From Janthinobacterium sp. 61 (lineage in GTDB: Bacteria > Pseudomonadota > Gammaproteobacteria > Burkholderiales > Burkholderiaceae_D), in the NCBI RefSeq assembly GCF_002846335.1, contig NZ_PJMQ01000001.1, positions 4,712,001-4,776,000 of the forward strand: a stretch of 64,000 bases of DNA, written 5' to 3'. Below are positions 46,893 through 60,131 of this stretch, piece by piece. The notes under the pieces are model-generated. The model had not been told where the DNA came from, made no database searches, and saw only the letters and a program-made list of their open reading frames with translations. The translations under genes and the position numbers were made by a program. The stretch's first letter is position 1; the number at the start of each line of letters is the position of its first letter.

Positions 46893-49800
46893 ATGCACTA
46901 CTCATTTACTGAGAAGAAACGCATTCGCAAATCATTCGCGAAGCGCGCCAACGTTCACCACGTTCCGTTCCTGCTGGCGACCCAGCTCGAGTCTTATCAT
47001 AGCTTCTTGCAAGAGGACATAGCACCGTCTGGCCGCAAGAATGATGGCCTGCAGTCGGCTTTCACTTCGATTTTCCCTATCGTTTCGCACAATGGTTTTG
47101 CGCGTCTCGAATTCTTGTCGTACGTTTTGGGCGATCCTGCCTTTGACGTCAAAGAATGTCAACAACGTGGCCTGACGTTCGCGTCGCCGCTGCGCGCGAA
47201 AGTGCGCCTGGTGATTCTGGACAAGGAATCGCCAACCAAGCCTGTCGTCAAGGAAATGAAAGAACAGGAAGTCTACATGGGCGAATTGCCGCTCATGACG
47301 ACCACCGGTTCGTTCGTGATCAACGGCACGGAGCGGGTTATCGTTTCCCAGTTGCACCGTTCGCCTGGCGTGTTCTTCGAGCACGACCGCGGCAAGACTC
47401 ACTCGTCCGGTAAACTGCTGTTCTCCGCGCGTATCATTCCTTACCGCGGTTCGTGGCTGGACTTCGAGTTCGACCCGAAAGACATCCTGTTCTTCCGCGT
47501 CGACCGCCGCCGCAAGATGCCAGTGACGATCCTGCTCAAAGCCATCGGCATGTCGCATGAGCAAATCCTGGCCAATTTCTTTGTCTTCGACAATTTCAAC
47601 CTGCGCTCCGAAGGCGCGGAAATGGAATTCGTCGCCGAACGTCTGCGCGGCGAAGTGGCGCGCTTTGACATCGTCGACAAGTCGGGCAAGACCCTGGTGC
47701 TGAAAGACAAGCGTATCAACGCCAAGCACGTGCGTGATATCGAAGCTGCCGGCATCAAGCACATTTCCGTACCGGAAGACTACCTGCTGGGCCGCGTATT
47801 GGCGAAGAACATCGTCGATGGCGACACCGGCGAGGTCGTCGCCTCCGCGAACGATGAGCTGACCGAAGACCTGTTGGGCCGCTTGCGCGATGCCAACATC
47901 AGCGAAATCCAAACGTTGTACACCAACGACCTGGATCAAGGCGCCTATATCTCGCAAACCCTGCGTATCGACGACACCGCCGACCAGATGGCTGCGAAAG
48001 TGGCGATCTATCGCATGATGCGTCCAGGCGAACCGCCAACGGAAGACTCGGTTGAAGCGCTGTTCAATGGCCTGTTCTACAACTCGGACCGCTACGACCT
48101 GTCGGCCGTGGGCCGCATGAAGTTCAACCGCCGCATTGGCCGCGATGAACTGACCGGCGCCATGACCCTGTCGAACGAAGACGTGCTGGCCGTGATCAAG
48201 ATCCTGGTGGAACTGCGCAATGGTCGCGGCGAAGTCGACGATATCGATCACCTGGGTAACCGTCGCGTACGTTGCGTAGGCGAACTGGCTGAGAATCAAT
48301 TCCGCGCCGGCCTGGTGCGTGTTGAGCGCGCCGTCAAGGAACGCCTCGGCCAAGCCGAAGCGGACAACCTGATGCCGCACGACCTGATCAACTCGAAGCC
48401 GATTTCGGCTGCGATTCGCGAGTTCTTCGGTTCGTCCCAGCTGTCGCAGTTCATGGACCAAACCAATCCTCTGTCGGAAATTACCCACAAGCGCCGCGTA
48501 TCGGCTCTGGGACCCGGCGGTCTGACACGCGAACGCGCTGGCTTTGAAGTGCGCGACGTGCATCCGACCCACTACGGCCGCGTCTGCCCGATCGAGACAC
48601 CGGAAGGTCCGAACATTGGTCTGATCAACTCGCTGGCTCTGTATGCCCGCCTGAATGAATACGGCTTCCTGGAAACCCCGTACCGCAAGGTCGAAGGTTC
48701 CAAGATTACCGATCAGATCGACTACCTGTCCGCCATCGAAGAGGGTCGCTACATCATCGCTCAGGCGAATGCGACCATCAGCGATGAAGGTACGCTGTCC
48801 GATGAACTGGTCTCGGCCCGTGAAGCCGGCGAAACCATCCTGGTCTCCCCGGAGCGCATCCAGTACATGGACGTGGCGCCAGGCCAGATCGTTTCCGTCG
48901 CTGCCTCGCTGATTCCGTTCCTCGAACACGATGATGCAAACCGTGCATTGATGGGCGCCAACATGCAACGCCAGGCTGTGCCTTGCTTGCGTCCTGAAAA
49001 AGCGCTGGTCGGTACCGGTATCGAACGCACCGTTGCGGTCGACTCGGGCACCACCGTGCAAGCCTTGCGTGGCGGTATCGTCGATTACATCGATGCGGGC
49101 CGTGTCGTGATTCGCGTCAACGATGACGAAGCTACCGCTGGTGAAGTGGGCGTCGACATCTACAACCTGATCAAGTACACCCGTTCGAACCAGAACACCA
49201 ACATCAACCAGCGTCCTATCGTGCAGGTGGGCGACCGTGTTGCCAAGCGCGACGTGATCGCCGACGGCGCATCGACCGACCTGGGTGAATTGGCGCTGGG
49301 CCAGAACATGACCGTGGCGTTCATGCCATGGAATGGTCTGAACTTCGAAGATTCGATCCTGATCTCGGAAAACGTCGTCAAGGACGACCGCTACACCTCG
49401 ATTCACATCGAAGAGTTGTCGGTTGTTGCCCGTGACACGAAGCTGGGCGCGGAAGAAATTACGCGCGACATCTCGAACCTGGCTGAAAATCAGCTGGCAC
49501 GTCTGGATGAGTCCGGTATCGTCTACATCGGCGCTGAAGTACAAGCCGGCGACACCCTAGTCGGTAAAGTGACGCCTAAAGGCGAAACCCAGCTGACCCC
49601 GGAAGAGAAGCTGCTGCGCGCGATTTTCGGCGAAAAAGCGTCGGACGTAAAAGATACTTCGCTGCGCGTGCCTTCGGGCATGATCGGTACCGTGATCGAC
49701 GTCCAGGTCTTCACCCGTGAAGGCATCGTGCGCGACAAGCGTGCCCAGCAAATTATCGATGACGAACTGAAACGTTTCCGTCTGGATTTGAACGACCAGA

Positions 49801-50999
49801 TGCGTATCGTTGAAGGCGATGCCTTCCAGCGTCTGGAAAAAATGCTGATCGGCAAAGTTGTCAACGGCGGTCCTAAAAAGCTGGCCAAAGGCGCCAAGAT
49901 CACCAAGGAATACCTGGCCGATCTAGACAAATACCACTGGTTCGACATCCGCCCTGCGGACGACGATGCAGCGGTAGCGCTGGAAGCGATCAAGGAATCG
50001 ATCAACGAGAAGCGTCACCAGTTCGATCTGGCCTTCGAAGAGAAGCGCAAGAAACTGACGCAAGGCGATGAGCTGCAACCAGGCGTGCAAAAAATGGTCA
50101 AGGTGTACCTGGCCGTGAAACGCCGCCTGCAGTCGGGCGACAAGATGGCCGGTCGCCACGGTAACAAGGGTGTGGTTTCCCGTATTGTTCCTGTGGAAGA
50201 TATGCCATACATGGCCGACGGCACGCCAGCCGACGTTGTGCTGAACCCGCTGGGCGTTCCTTCGCGGATGAACGTTGGTCAGATTCTCGAGACTCACTTG
50301 GGCTGGGCTGCCAAGGGTCTGGGTATCCGCATCGGCGAAATGCTGAAGGCGCAAACCAAGGTCGAGCAAGTGCGCAAGTACCTGACGACGATCTACAACG
50401 AGAATGGCCGCGCGGAAGATCTGGACAAGTTTGATGATGAAGAGATCATGAAACTGGCCGAGAATCTGAAAAAAGGTGTGCCATTCGCCACGCCAGTGTT
50501 TGACGGCGCGAACGAAGAAGAGATCCGCCGCATGCTGGACCTGGCGTATCCGGACGACATCGCCAAGAACCTGGGCATGACCCCGTCGAAGAACCAGGTG
50601 ACCATGTATGACGGTCGCACCGGTGAAGCATTCGAGCGCAAGGTCACTGTCGGCGTCATGCACATGCTGAAACTGCATCACTTGGTTGATGACAAGATGC
50701 ATGCACGTTCGACCGGTCCTTACTCGCTGGTGACGCAACAGCCGCTGGGTGGTAAAGCCCAGTTCGGTGGTCAGCGTTTCGGTGAGATGGAAGTCTGGGC
50801 ACTGGAAGCGTATGGCGCGTCGTATGTCTTGCAAGAGATGTTGACCGTCAAGTCCGATGACGTGAATGGCCGTACCAAAGTGTACGAGAACCTGGTCAAG
50901 GGCGATCACGTGATCGACGCCGGCATGCCGGAATCGTTCAACGTGCTGGTCAAGGAAATCCGTTCGCTGGGTATCGATATCGACCTCGAACGCAACTAA
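46893..50999 (+). CDS. rpoB: RNA polymerase beta subunit
   Basis: Forms, with beta', the active centre of RNA polymerase. At 1368 residues it has the usual bacterial length. The rifampicin-binding cluster reads [20 protein letters not shown] followed by [12 protein letters not shown], i.e. the susceptible sequence at all classic resistance positions. [12 protein letters not shown] and the C-terminal [20 protein letters not shown] are intact. The start [15 protein letters not shown] follows CGGAG and is the first ATG compatible with the family; longer readings to 46803 have no support. Confidence 0.99.
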   Translation: MHYSFTEKKRIRKSFAKRANVHHVPFLLATQLESYHSFLQEDIAPSGRKNDGLQSAFTSIFPIVSHNGFARLEFLSYVLGDPAFDVKECQQRGLTFASPLRAKVRLVILDKESPTKPVVKEMKEQEVYMGELPLMTTTGSFVINGTERVIVSQLHRSPGVFFEHDRGKTHSSGKLLFSARIIPYRGSWLDFEFDPKDILFFRVDRRRKMPVTILLKAIGMSHEQILANFFVFDNFNLRSEGAEMEFVAERLRGEVARFDIVDKSGKTLVLKDKRINAKHVRDIEAAGIKHISVPEDYLLGRVLAKNIVDGDTGEVVASANDELTEDLLGRLRDANISEIQTLYTNDLDQGAYISQTLRIDDTADQMAAKVAIYRMMRPGEPPTEDSVEALFNGLFYNSDRYDLSAVGRMKFNRRIGRDELTGAMTLSNEDVLAVIKILVELRNGRGEVDDIDHLGNRRVRCVGELAENQFRAGLVRVERAVKERLGQAEADNLMPHDLINSKPISAAIREFFGSSQLSQFMDQTNPLSEITHKRRVSALGPGGLTRERAGFEVRDVHPTHYGRVCPIETPEGPNIGLINSLALYARLNEYGFLETPYRKVEGSKITDQIDYLSAIEEGRYIIAQANATISDEGTLSDELVSAREAGETILVSPERIQYMDVAPGQIVSVAASLIPFLEHDDANRALMGANMQRQAVPCLRPEKALVGTGIERTVAVDSGTTVQALRGGIVDYIDAGRVVIRVNDDEATAGEVGVDIYNLIKYTRSNQNTNINQRPIVQVGDRVAKRDVIADGASTDLGELALGQNMTVAFMPWNGLNFEDSILISENVVKDDRYTSIHIEELSVVARDTKLGAEEITRDISNLAENQLARLDESGIVYIGAEVQAGDTLVGKVTPKGETQLTPEEKLLRAIFGEKASDVKDTSLRVPSGMIGTVIDVQVFTREGIVRDKRAQQIIDDELKRFRLDLNDQMRIVEGDAFQRLEKMLIGKVVNGGPKKLAKGAKITKEYLADLDKYHWFDIRPADDDAAVALEAIKESINEKRHQFDLAFEEKRKKLTQGDELQPGVQKMVKVYLAVKRRLQSGDKMAGRHGNKGVVSRIVPVEDMPYMADGTPADVVLNPLGVPSRMNVGQILETHLGWAAKGLGIRIGEMLKAQTKVEQVRKYLTTIYNENGRAEDLDKFDDEEIMKLAENLKKGVPFATPVFDGANEEEIRRMLDLAYPDDIAKNLGMTPSKNQVTMYDGRTGEAFERKVTVGVMHMLKLHHLVDDKMHARSTGPYSLVTQQPLGGKAQFGGQRFGEMEVWALEAYGASYVLQEMLTVKSDDVNGRTKVYENLVKGDHVIDAGMPESFNVLVKEIRSLGIDIDLERN

Positions 51000-51036
51000 A
51001 AGACAGCCACCTGTCATTTGGTTTGGGAAACACAAA

Positions 51037-51061
51037 GCCCGGCTGGGAAACCACGCCGGGC
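51037..51061 (+). other. Hairpin in the rpoB-rpoC spacer
   Basis: Perfect 7-bp stem GCCCGGC / GCCGGGC with an 11-base loop and no T run. Probably a transcript structure or processing point rather than a terminator, since rpoC must be cotranscribed. Confidence 0.5.
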
Positions 51062-51108
51062 AATGTAGTCTCAGGAATATAGAAATTTAATCACCTCTGG
51101 AGTGATAC

Positions 51109-55350
<4,242 letters not shown>

Positions 55351-55371
55351 TTTACGCTGTCAGCTGACAAG

Positions 55372-55398
55372 AACGGCACCTTCGGGTGCCGTTTTTTT
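55372..55398 (+). terminator. rpoC terminator (first of four)
   Basis: Stem AACGGCACC / GGTGCCGTT with a UUCG loop, then a T tract. It lies 21 bases after the rpoC stop. A GTCAGCTGAC palindrome sits just upstream (55359-55368). Confidence 0.96.
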
Positions 55399-55609
55399 AT
55401 GCTTTACGGCGCCTTTCCACCGCACACGCAAGGAGAAGGCGGCGTGGGAAGTGGCGGAGTTTCCAGCCCCGCTGCTGGCCGATAAAGCCACCCTGGCCAG
55501 TGAAACCACCGAAGAGCTGCTAGCCATCGAAAGCCATCTACACCATGGCGACGAAGCGTAATTTACGCGGTCAGCTGACAAGAACGGCACCTTCGGGTGC
55601 CGTTTTTTT
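55399..55609 (+). repeat. Tandem unit A: diverged copy of the rpoC 3' end plus terminator
   Basis: First of three 211-bp units. It encodes, in an intact frame with no start codon, PFHRTRKEKAAWEVAEF and onward to the end IESHLHHGDEA and a TAA, against [16 protein letters not shown]...[11 protein letters not shown] in RpoC. By eye about 28 of 147 coding bases differ from rpoC, and only about four of those are silent, yet there is no indel or stop after the FHR motif. Its stop-to-terminator part differs from the rpoC copy at a single position. A relic duplicate is the plain reading. Confidence 0.93.
55583..55609 (+). terminator. Terminator copy in unit A
   Basis: Identical to the rpoC terminator, 211 bp further on; UUCG loop and T tract kept. 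Confidence 0.93.
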
Positions 55610-55820
55610 ATGCCTTACGGCGCCTTTCCACCGCACACGCAAGGAGACGGCGGCGAGGGAAGTGGCGGAGTTTCAAGCCCCGCTGCTGGCCGATAAAGCC
55701 ACCCTGGCCAGTGAAACCACCGAAGAGCTGCTAGCCATCGAAAGCCAGCAACACCACGGCGACGAAGCGTAATTTACGCGGTCAGCTGACAAGAACGGCA
55801 CCTTCGGGTGCCGTTTTTTT
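55610..55820 (+). repeat. Tandem unit B: diverged copy of the rpoC 3' end plus terminator
   Basis: Second 211-bp unit. The frame reads PFHRTRKETAAREVAEF and ends [11 protein letters not shown], so its tail matches RpoC again while unit A's does not, and the Trp kept in rpoC and unit A is Arg here. This mosaic pattern suggests recombination between copies. A 75-codon reading frame that starts in unit A crosses it, but it has no ribosome site. Confidence 0.93.
55794..55820 (+). terminator. Terminator copy in unit B
   Basis: Identical stem, UUCG loop and T tract, exactly 211 bp after the previous one. Confidence 0.93.
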
Positions 55821-56031
55821 ATGCCTTACGGCGCCTTTCCACCGCACACGCAAGGAGAAGGCGGCGAGGGAAGTGGCGGAGTTTCAAGCCCCGCTGCTGA
55901 CCGATAAAGCCACCCTGGCCAGTGAAACCACCGAAGAGCTGCTAGCCATCGAAAGCCAGCAACACCACGGCGACGAAGCGTAATTTACGCGGTCAGCTGA
56001 CAAGAACGGCACCTTAGGGTGCCGTTTTTTT
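55821..56031 (+). repeat. Tandem unit C: diverged copy of the rpoC 3' end plus terminator
   Basis: Third 211-bp unit, nearly identical to unit B (differences include GGC to GAC in the LLADK region, now LLTDK). The frame ends [11 protein letters not shown] and TAA. After its terminator the sequence changes abruptly to AT-rich DNA. Confidence 0.93.
56005..56031 (+). terminator. Terminator copy in unit C
   Basis: Same stem and T tract, but the tetraloop is UUAG instead of UUCG, so the hairpin is slightly less stable. Confidence 0.9.
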
Positions 56032-56544
56032 ATGCCTGAACGATTAAGCAAGATATGTGCAGGAATAGCGTGGTACGCGAAAAATCATGGTGGCGCATTG
56101 ATAGAGGGTAAAGCGTCATTTATATGCTGCATTAAAATATGGCTAGTATGGGTAAATGGAAAGTGCCTGATGCAATGAAAGTCATGTAGTTATTAGTGGC
56201 TGAGATTGTGAATAAAATTTATGTACCGGTATGCATGCTGTTTGGCTTCTGAATAAATATGGCCAAGTTACTATTGCATCTGGCATGCCTGAATTGATGG
56301 ACTAAATTCGGTGATGCGGTTGGCGCCAGAATGGCGCAGGCACGGTTTGGTATATCGGCCCGCTGTGCCCGCGTATCTGAAGTGAGCGCTCACAAAGAGA
56401 TGTGCTTGCTGACCTTGTCACCCATTGCTGTGCCATCCCCACGTTGCTGCGCATGGGCCCGCCCAATTGCTGGTGACGGCGCATGCCGCTTTGTTGTGGC
56501 GTCACGCCCTATTGCCCTCGTCGCGCCAGTTTTCAGTTCATTCA
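56032..56544. other. Gene-free AT-rich region after the rpoC repeats
   Basis: About 510 bases without a supported gene. The first ~280 bases are clearly AT-rich compared with the rest of the window (e.g. repeated AATATGG, ATAAATATGG, TAAAATATGG); the remainder returns to higher GC. Short open frames exist on both strands but have no ribosome site or recognisable protein. I see no tRNA, inverted terminal repeats or transposase remains. Confidence 0.6.
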
Positions 56545-56553
56545 TGCTAAGAT
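56545..56553 (+). promoter_or_regulatory. Extended -10 promoter; transcript may be leaderless
   Basis: TG-C-TAAGAT (extended -10) ends seven bases before the ATG at 56561, so transcription would start at or next to the start codon. No ribosome site precedes the ATG. Confidence 0.45.
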
Positions 56554-56560
56554 TTGGCGC

Positions 56561-57193
56561 ATGATTGCCCAAGCCCTGTTCACTCCCGCCCAGCAAAAAT
56601 TGCTGGGCTTGCTCTTTGTTCGCGTGAATGAAGGTTTTCATTTGAACGAGATCATGCGTCTGACGGGCCTGGGCAGCGCGTCTGCGCAGCGTGAACTGCG
56701 GCGTCTGCATGAATCCGGCCTCATCACTTCGGAGCGGATCGGCAATGTGCGGCGTTTCTGGCCCAACAAGGAAAGCCTCGTGTATCCCGAGTTGAGCGGG
56801 CTGGTGCAGAAAACCTTCGGCATCGTTGGCGTGCTCAGCGGGACCCTGGAACCTTTGCGTGCCCAGTTGCACCTGGCATTCGTGTCGGGTGCCACAGCGA
56901 AGGGACAGGACATGCCCGGTAGCGCCATCGACTTGCTGCTGGTGGGCGAAGAAGCCAATTATGGCGACCTGTTGACGGGATTGGCCCCGGCCGAGCGAAC
57001 CTTAAGGCGTAAAATCAATCCCAACTTATATACGCTGGCCGATTATCGCCGACGTCTGCGTGAAGGTCAGCCATTTCTGTTGCAGGTATTGCAGCAGCCG
57101 AAGTTATTTGTCATTGGCGATGAATCACTATTGCAGGAGCTGGCATTGCCGGACGCTTCCTTGCAAGCGAACGACATCCCATCTTTATTCTAA
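56561..57193 (+). CDS. Winged-HTH protein with degenerate nucleotidyltransferase domain
   Basis: A 210-residue protein. Residues 1-70 form an ArsR/MarR-like winged HTH (LNEIMRLTGLGSASAQRELR, then SGLITSERIGNVRRFWPN). Residues ~100-190 resemble the MNT nucleotidyltransferase fold, but its GSx..DxD signature reads GATAKGQDMPGSAIDLLLVG: Ser is Ala111 and the first Asp is Ala122, leaving only Asp124. It is probably catalytically inactive and acts as a regulator. HTH-MNT proteins occur near toxin-antitoxin-like pairs, but no partner is adjacent. Likely leaderless. Confidence 0.75.
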   Translation: MIAQALFTPAQQKLLGLLFVRVNEGFHLNEIMRLTGLGSASAQRELRRLHESGLITSERIGNVRRFWPNKESLVYPELSGLVQKTFGIVGVLSGTLEPLRAQLHLAFVSGATAKGQDMPGSAIDLLLVGEEANYGDLLTGLAPAERTLRRKINPNLYTLADYRRRLREGQPFLLQVLQQPKLFVIGDESLLQELALPDASLQANDIPSLF

Positions 57194-57266
57194 GGGCCGG
57201 GCCTGGCATTCAATTTCTGATGCATGAAATTGTTGGCTGGAAAAACATCTGAGGCGGATTAATCGT

Positions 57267-58109
57267 ATGATGAATAAACTACAGGCTTTCGGTTTAATTG
57301 TTTCCCAGGCGGTGCGCGGAGAATTGACGTTTCCCACAAGTGTTAATTCCGCATTGCAATTGCAATTGGCCCTGGCTGAACCGGACTGCCATATCGACCA
57401 TGCGATCAAGCTGGTATTGGGCGAGCCCTTGCTGGCCGCGCGCACGGTGGCGCTGGCCAACTCGGCCGTGTACAGCTGCGGCGATGCGGCGCCCGTGACC
57501 AGCGTGCGCGCCGCCGTCATGCGCATGGGTTACCGCAATCTGTATGCGCTGGTGGTGGCCATGGTGGTGCGCCAGTTCGGCAGCAAGATCATCGACCCCG
57601 TGCTGCGCCAGAAGGCGAACCAGTTGTGGGAGCACACGGCGCACGTGGCGGCGCTGGCGCATGTGCTTGCCCGCCGCGTGACGCACGTTGATGTCGACAC
57701 GGCCCTGTTCGCCGGTATTGTGCATGAGGTGGGCGGTTTTTATCTGTTGTCGCGTGCCGATGAATTTCCCGGTCTGCTCGACGACGATGTGAATCACTGG
57801 ATGGAGTCCGCCGAAGAAATCATTTCCCGCGAAGTCATGAAGAAGCTGCTGATCCCGCTGGCCGTGAGTGTCGCCATCGAAGGCTTGCGCGATGGCTTGC
57901 TGTCCATCCCGCCCGACTCCCTGCTCGACACCTTATTGTTGGCCAAGCAACTGTCGCCCGTGCCGTCGCCCTTGCAGGTGACCTACGTGGAAATGCTCAC
58001 GCCTTCCGATTCCGTCATCGATTTCATTATCGATAACGAGACCCTGCAAAGCATCCTGGCCGAATCGGCCGAGGAAGTGCGCTCGATGAGTGCGGCGCTG
58101 CTGGTGTAG
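57267..58109 (+). CDS. HDOD domain protein
   Basis: A 280-residue cytoplasmic protein made of one HDOD domain, an HD-related fold without catalytic metal ligands that is found in signalling proteins. Typical stretches are FPTSVNSALQLQLALAEPDC, ARTVALANSAVYSC, VRAAVMRMGYRNLYALV and LFAGIVHEVGGFYLLS. Two ATGs in a row (57267, 57270) can serve as the start, after GAGGCGG. It follows the HTH gene by 73 bp in the same direction and may be cotranscribed. Its function in this organism is unknown. Confidence 0.87.
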   Translation: MMNKLQAFGLIVSQAVRGELTFPTSVNSALQLQLALAEPDCHIDHAIKLVLGEPLLAARTVALANSAVYSCGDAAPVTSVRAAVMRMGYRNLYALVVAMVVRQFGSKIIDPVLRQKANQLWEHTAHVAALAHVLARRVTHVDVDTALFAGIVHEVGGFYLLSRADEFPGLLDDDVNHWMESAEEIISREVMKKLLIPLAVSVAIEGLRDGLLSIPPDSLLDTLLLAKQLSPVPSPLQVTYVEMLTPSDSVIDFIIDNETLQSILAESAEEVRSMSAALLV

Positions 58110-58127
58110 CTGAAAACGCCAGCAGCG

Positions 58128-58170
58128 AAAAAAAAACGGCAGCGCCATCGAGGTGCTGCCGTTTTGATTT
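58128..58170. terminator. Bidirectional terminator between HDOD and DUF885 genes
   Basis: Perfect 9-bp stem AACGGCAGC / GCTGCCGTT with an 11-base loop. On the minus strand a run of nine T follows (A run at 58128-58136); on the plus strand TTTTGATTT follows. Confidence 0.88.
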
Positions 58171-58183
58171 CAGGCGCTGCGTT

Positions 58184-59995
58184 TTACTTCTGCTGCGCGA
58201 TCCACCGGTCGACCTTGGCTTCCAGCAGCTTCAGGGGAAGGGTGCCGTCGCCGAGCACCACTTCATGGAACTTCGGCAGGCTGAACTTGTCGCCCAGCGC
58301 CTGTTGCGCGCGCTGGCGCAGTTCGACAATTTTCAGCGAGCCGATCTTGTAGCCCAGGGCCTGGCCTGGCCATGCCATGTAGCGTTCCGTTTCGCTTTTC
58401 GCTACGGCGTCATAGCCGAGGGTGTCGCGCATGTACTTGATCGTTTGCTCGCGCGTCCACCCCTTGGTGTGCAAGCCCGTGTCGACCACCAGGCGCACGG
58501 CGCGCAGCATCTCGTCGTTCAAGTGGCCGAAATACTGGGCCGGATCGTCGAACAGTCCCATTTCCTTGCCCAGGGTTTCCGCATACAGGGCCCAGCCTTC
58601 CGTGAAGGCATTGTTGCCGCCGAAACGGCGGAAGTTCGGCAAGTCCATCTCTTGCACCAGCGCCAGGTGGAAATGGTGGCCGGGCTTGCCTTCGTGCAGG
58701 AACAAGGTGGTCATGCCCGTGTCGCCATACAGTGTGGGATCCGTGACGACGGACCAGAATACGCCGGGGCGCGAGCCGTCGGCGGCGGGCGCCGTGTAGT
58801 GGTCGGCGGCCGTGTCGCGGCTCAGTTCAGGTTCCAGGCGCAAGTCCAGCGGCGCCTTCGGCACCAGGGTGAACAGGGCGGGCAATTTGCTGTCGAGCAG
58901 CACGTTCAGTTTGCGGTAGACGTCCAGCACTTCCTGTTCCGTCTTGAACGGGCGGTATTTCGCCTGTTCCGACACCCACACGGGCAAGCCGGCGGCCGGA
59001 CCGTTGTAGCCCATCTTCGGGCCCACGATCGCATATTGTTCCTGGATGCGCGCCACTTCCTTCAAGCCGATGGCGTGGATCTGCTCCGGTTTCAAATCCG
59101 TGGTGGTGCTGCTGGCCACGCGCGCCTGGTACCAGGCAGCGCCATCGGGCAGGGCGCTCCAGCCGCTGCTCGTGCGGCCGGCAGGCAGGTAGTCGCGTTC
59201 CATGAAGGTGGACAGGCGCTGCAGCGCAGGCATCAGCTTGGCCTCGATGATGCTGGTGTAGCTTTGTGTCAGGCGCGCCTTGTCCGCATCGGAAAATCTG
59301 GCCGGCAAGTTCTTGATGGGCGTGTAATAAACGCTGTCCTGCGGCGTGGCGCTGACGAGTTTCTTGAATTGCGGCAAGGCCGATTCCGTCAGCGCCTTCG
59401 GCAGCACGATACCCTTTTGCATGCCGACTTTCATGTTGGCGATGGCCTGGTCTATCCAGCCCGGCAATTGGCCGATACGGCTCAGGTAAGCGTCATACTC
59501 CTTGACCGTGGTCAAAGGCTGCGATGCCTCGCCGCCCGCATAATTGGCCAGGGTGACGGGCATGCTGTCCATCTGGTTCAGTGGCAGCAGGTATTCGGGG
59601 AAGCGTTCGAAGCTCAGCGCCGTGGCCAGTTCATAGTCGAGGATATCGTAGTTGATCTGGTCCTGGCGCGACAGCTGTGCGCGGGCGATGGCGCGCAGGG
59701 TCTTCTGGTACTGGCGGTACAGGGCGAACTGTTTTGCGCGCGCGGTGGGCACGATGGCTGAACCGAGCTGGTCGTCAAAACGGTTGTCGCCGCTCTCGGT
59801 GGCATTGATCGGCTCGAAACGGGCCTGCGCATCGTAGTATTTGTCGGCCAGCACTTGCAGCTGATGCTTAGCTTGTGGCGCACTGACGGCCACGGTCTTG
59901 GTTGCGGGCTGGGCCGCTTGCGCCATGGGCGCGTGGGCGAGTAACAGGGAGATGGCCAGGGTGCCGAGGGTGCCGGCGGCAAAACGATGCTTCAT
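58184..59995 (-). CDS. DUF885 family metallopeptidase-like protein, exported
   Basis: A 603-residue protein with a signal peptide (FAAGTLGTLAISLLLAHAPM, then AQAA). DUF885 proteins are helical and carry a HExxxHH zinc-type motif, here HEGKPGHH at residues 434-441; FTEGWALYAETLG and ERYMAWPGQALGYKIG are further family marks. A metal-dependent peptidase in the periplasm is the likely role; the substrate is unknown. The ATG at 59995 follows AAGGA and starts the signal peptide; a longer reading to 60091 lacks both. Confidence 0.85.
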   Translation of the reverse strand: MKHRFAAGTLGTLAISLLLAHAPMAQAAQPATKTVAVSAPQAKHQLQVLADKYYDAQARFEPINATESGDNRFDDQLGSAIVPTARAKQFALYRQYQKTLRAIARAQLSRQDQINYDILDYELATALSFERFPEYLLPLNQMDSMPVTLANYAGGEASQPLTTVKEYDAYLSRIGQLPGWIDQAIANMKVGMQKGIVLPKALTESALPQFKKLVSATPQDSVYYTPIKNLPARFSDADKARLTQSYTSIIEAKLMPALQRLSTFMERDYLPAGRTSSGWSALPDGAAWYQARVASSTTTDLKPEQIHAIGLKEVARIQEQYAIVGPKMGYNGPAAGLPVWVSEQAKYRPFKTEQEVLDVYRKLNVLLDSKLPALFTLVPKAPLDLRLEPELSRDTAADHYTAPAADGSRPGVFWSVVTDPTLYGDTGMTTLFLHEGKPGHHFHLALVQEMDLPNFRRFGGNNAFTEGWALYAETLGKEMGLFDDPAQYFGHLNDEMLRAVRLVVDTGLHTKGWTREQTIKYMRDTLGYDAVAKSETERYMAWPGQALGYKIGSLKIVELRQRAQQALGDKFSLPKFHEVVLGDGTLPLKLLEAKVDRWIAQQK

Positions 59996-60131
59996 GCGCG
60001 ATGTCCTTTGTAAGGAGAGGAATGAACGGGGGCGTAGCGAGGTCGGGGTGGCCGCTCGCGAAGGAACAGCCGGGGCGTAAGCATACGCCATTGCCCAGTG
60101 CGTTTGGATAAATTGTAGTGAGGGAATGTTG

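Noticed and set aside
48420..48540. Rifampicin-resistance substitutions in rpoB
   Set aside because: The cluster reads as the susceptible sequence at the classic positions.
55545..55772. 75-codon frame across units A and B as a real small gene
   Set aside because: It starts at an ATG created by the unit A tail, has no ribosome site and only re-reads the rpoC-like tail. It is better treated as part of the repeat.
55399..56031. CRISPR array
   Set aside because: The units are 211 bp, contiguous and homologous to rpoC; there are no spacers.
56331..56564. Open frame of 77 codons before the HTH gene
   Set aside because: No ribosome site, no recognisable protein, and it overlaps the promoter of the next gene.
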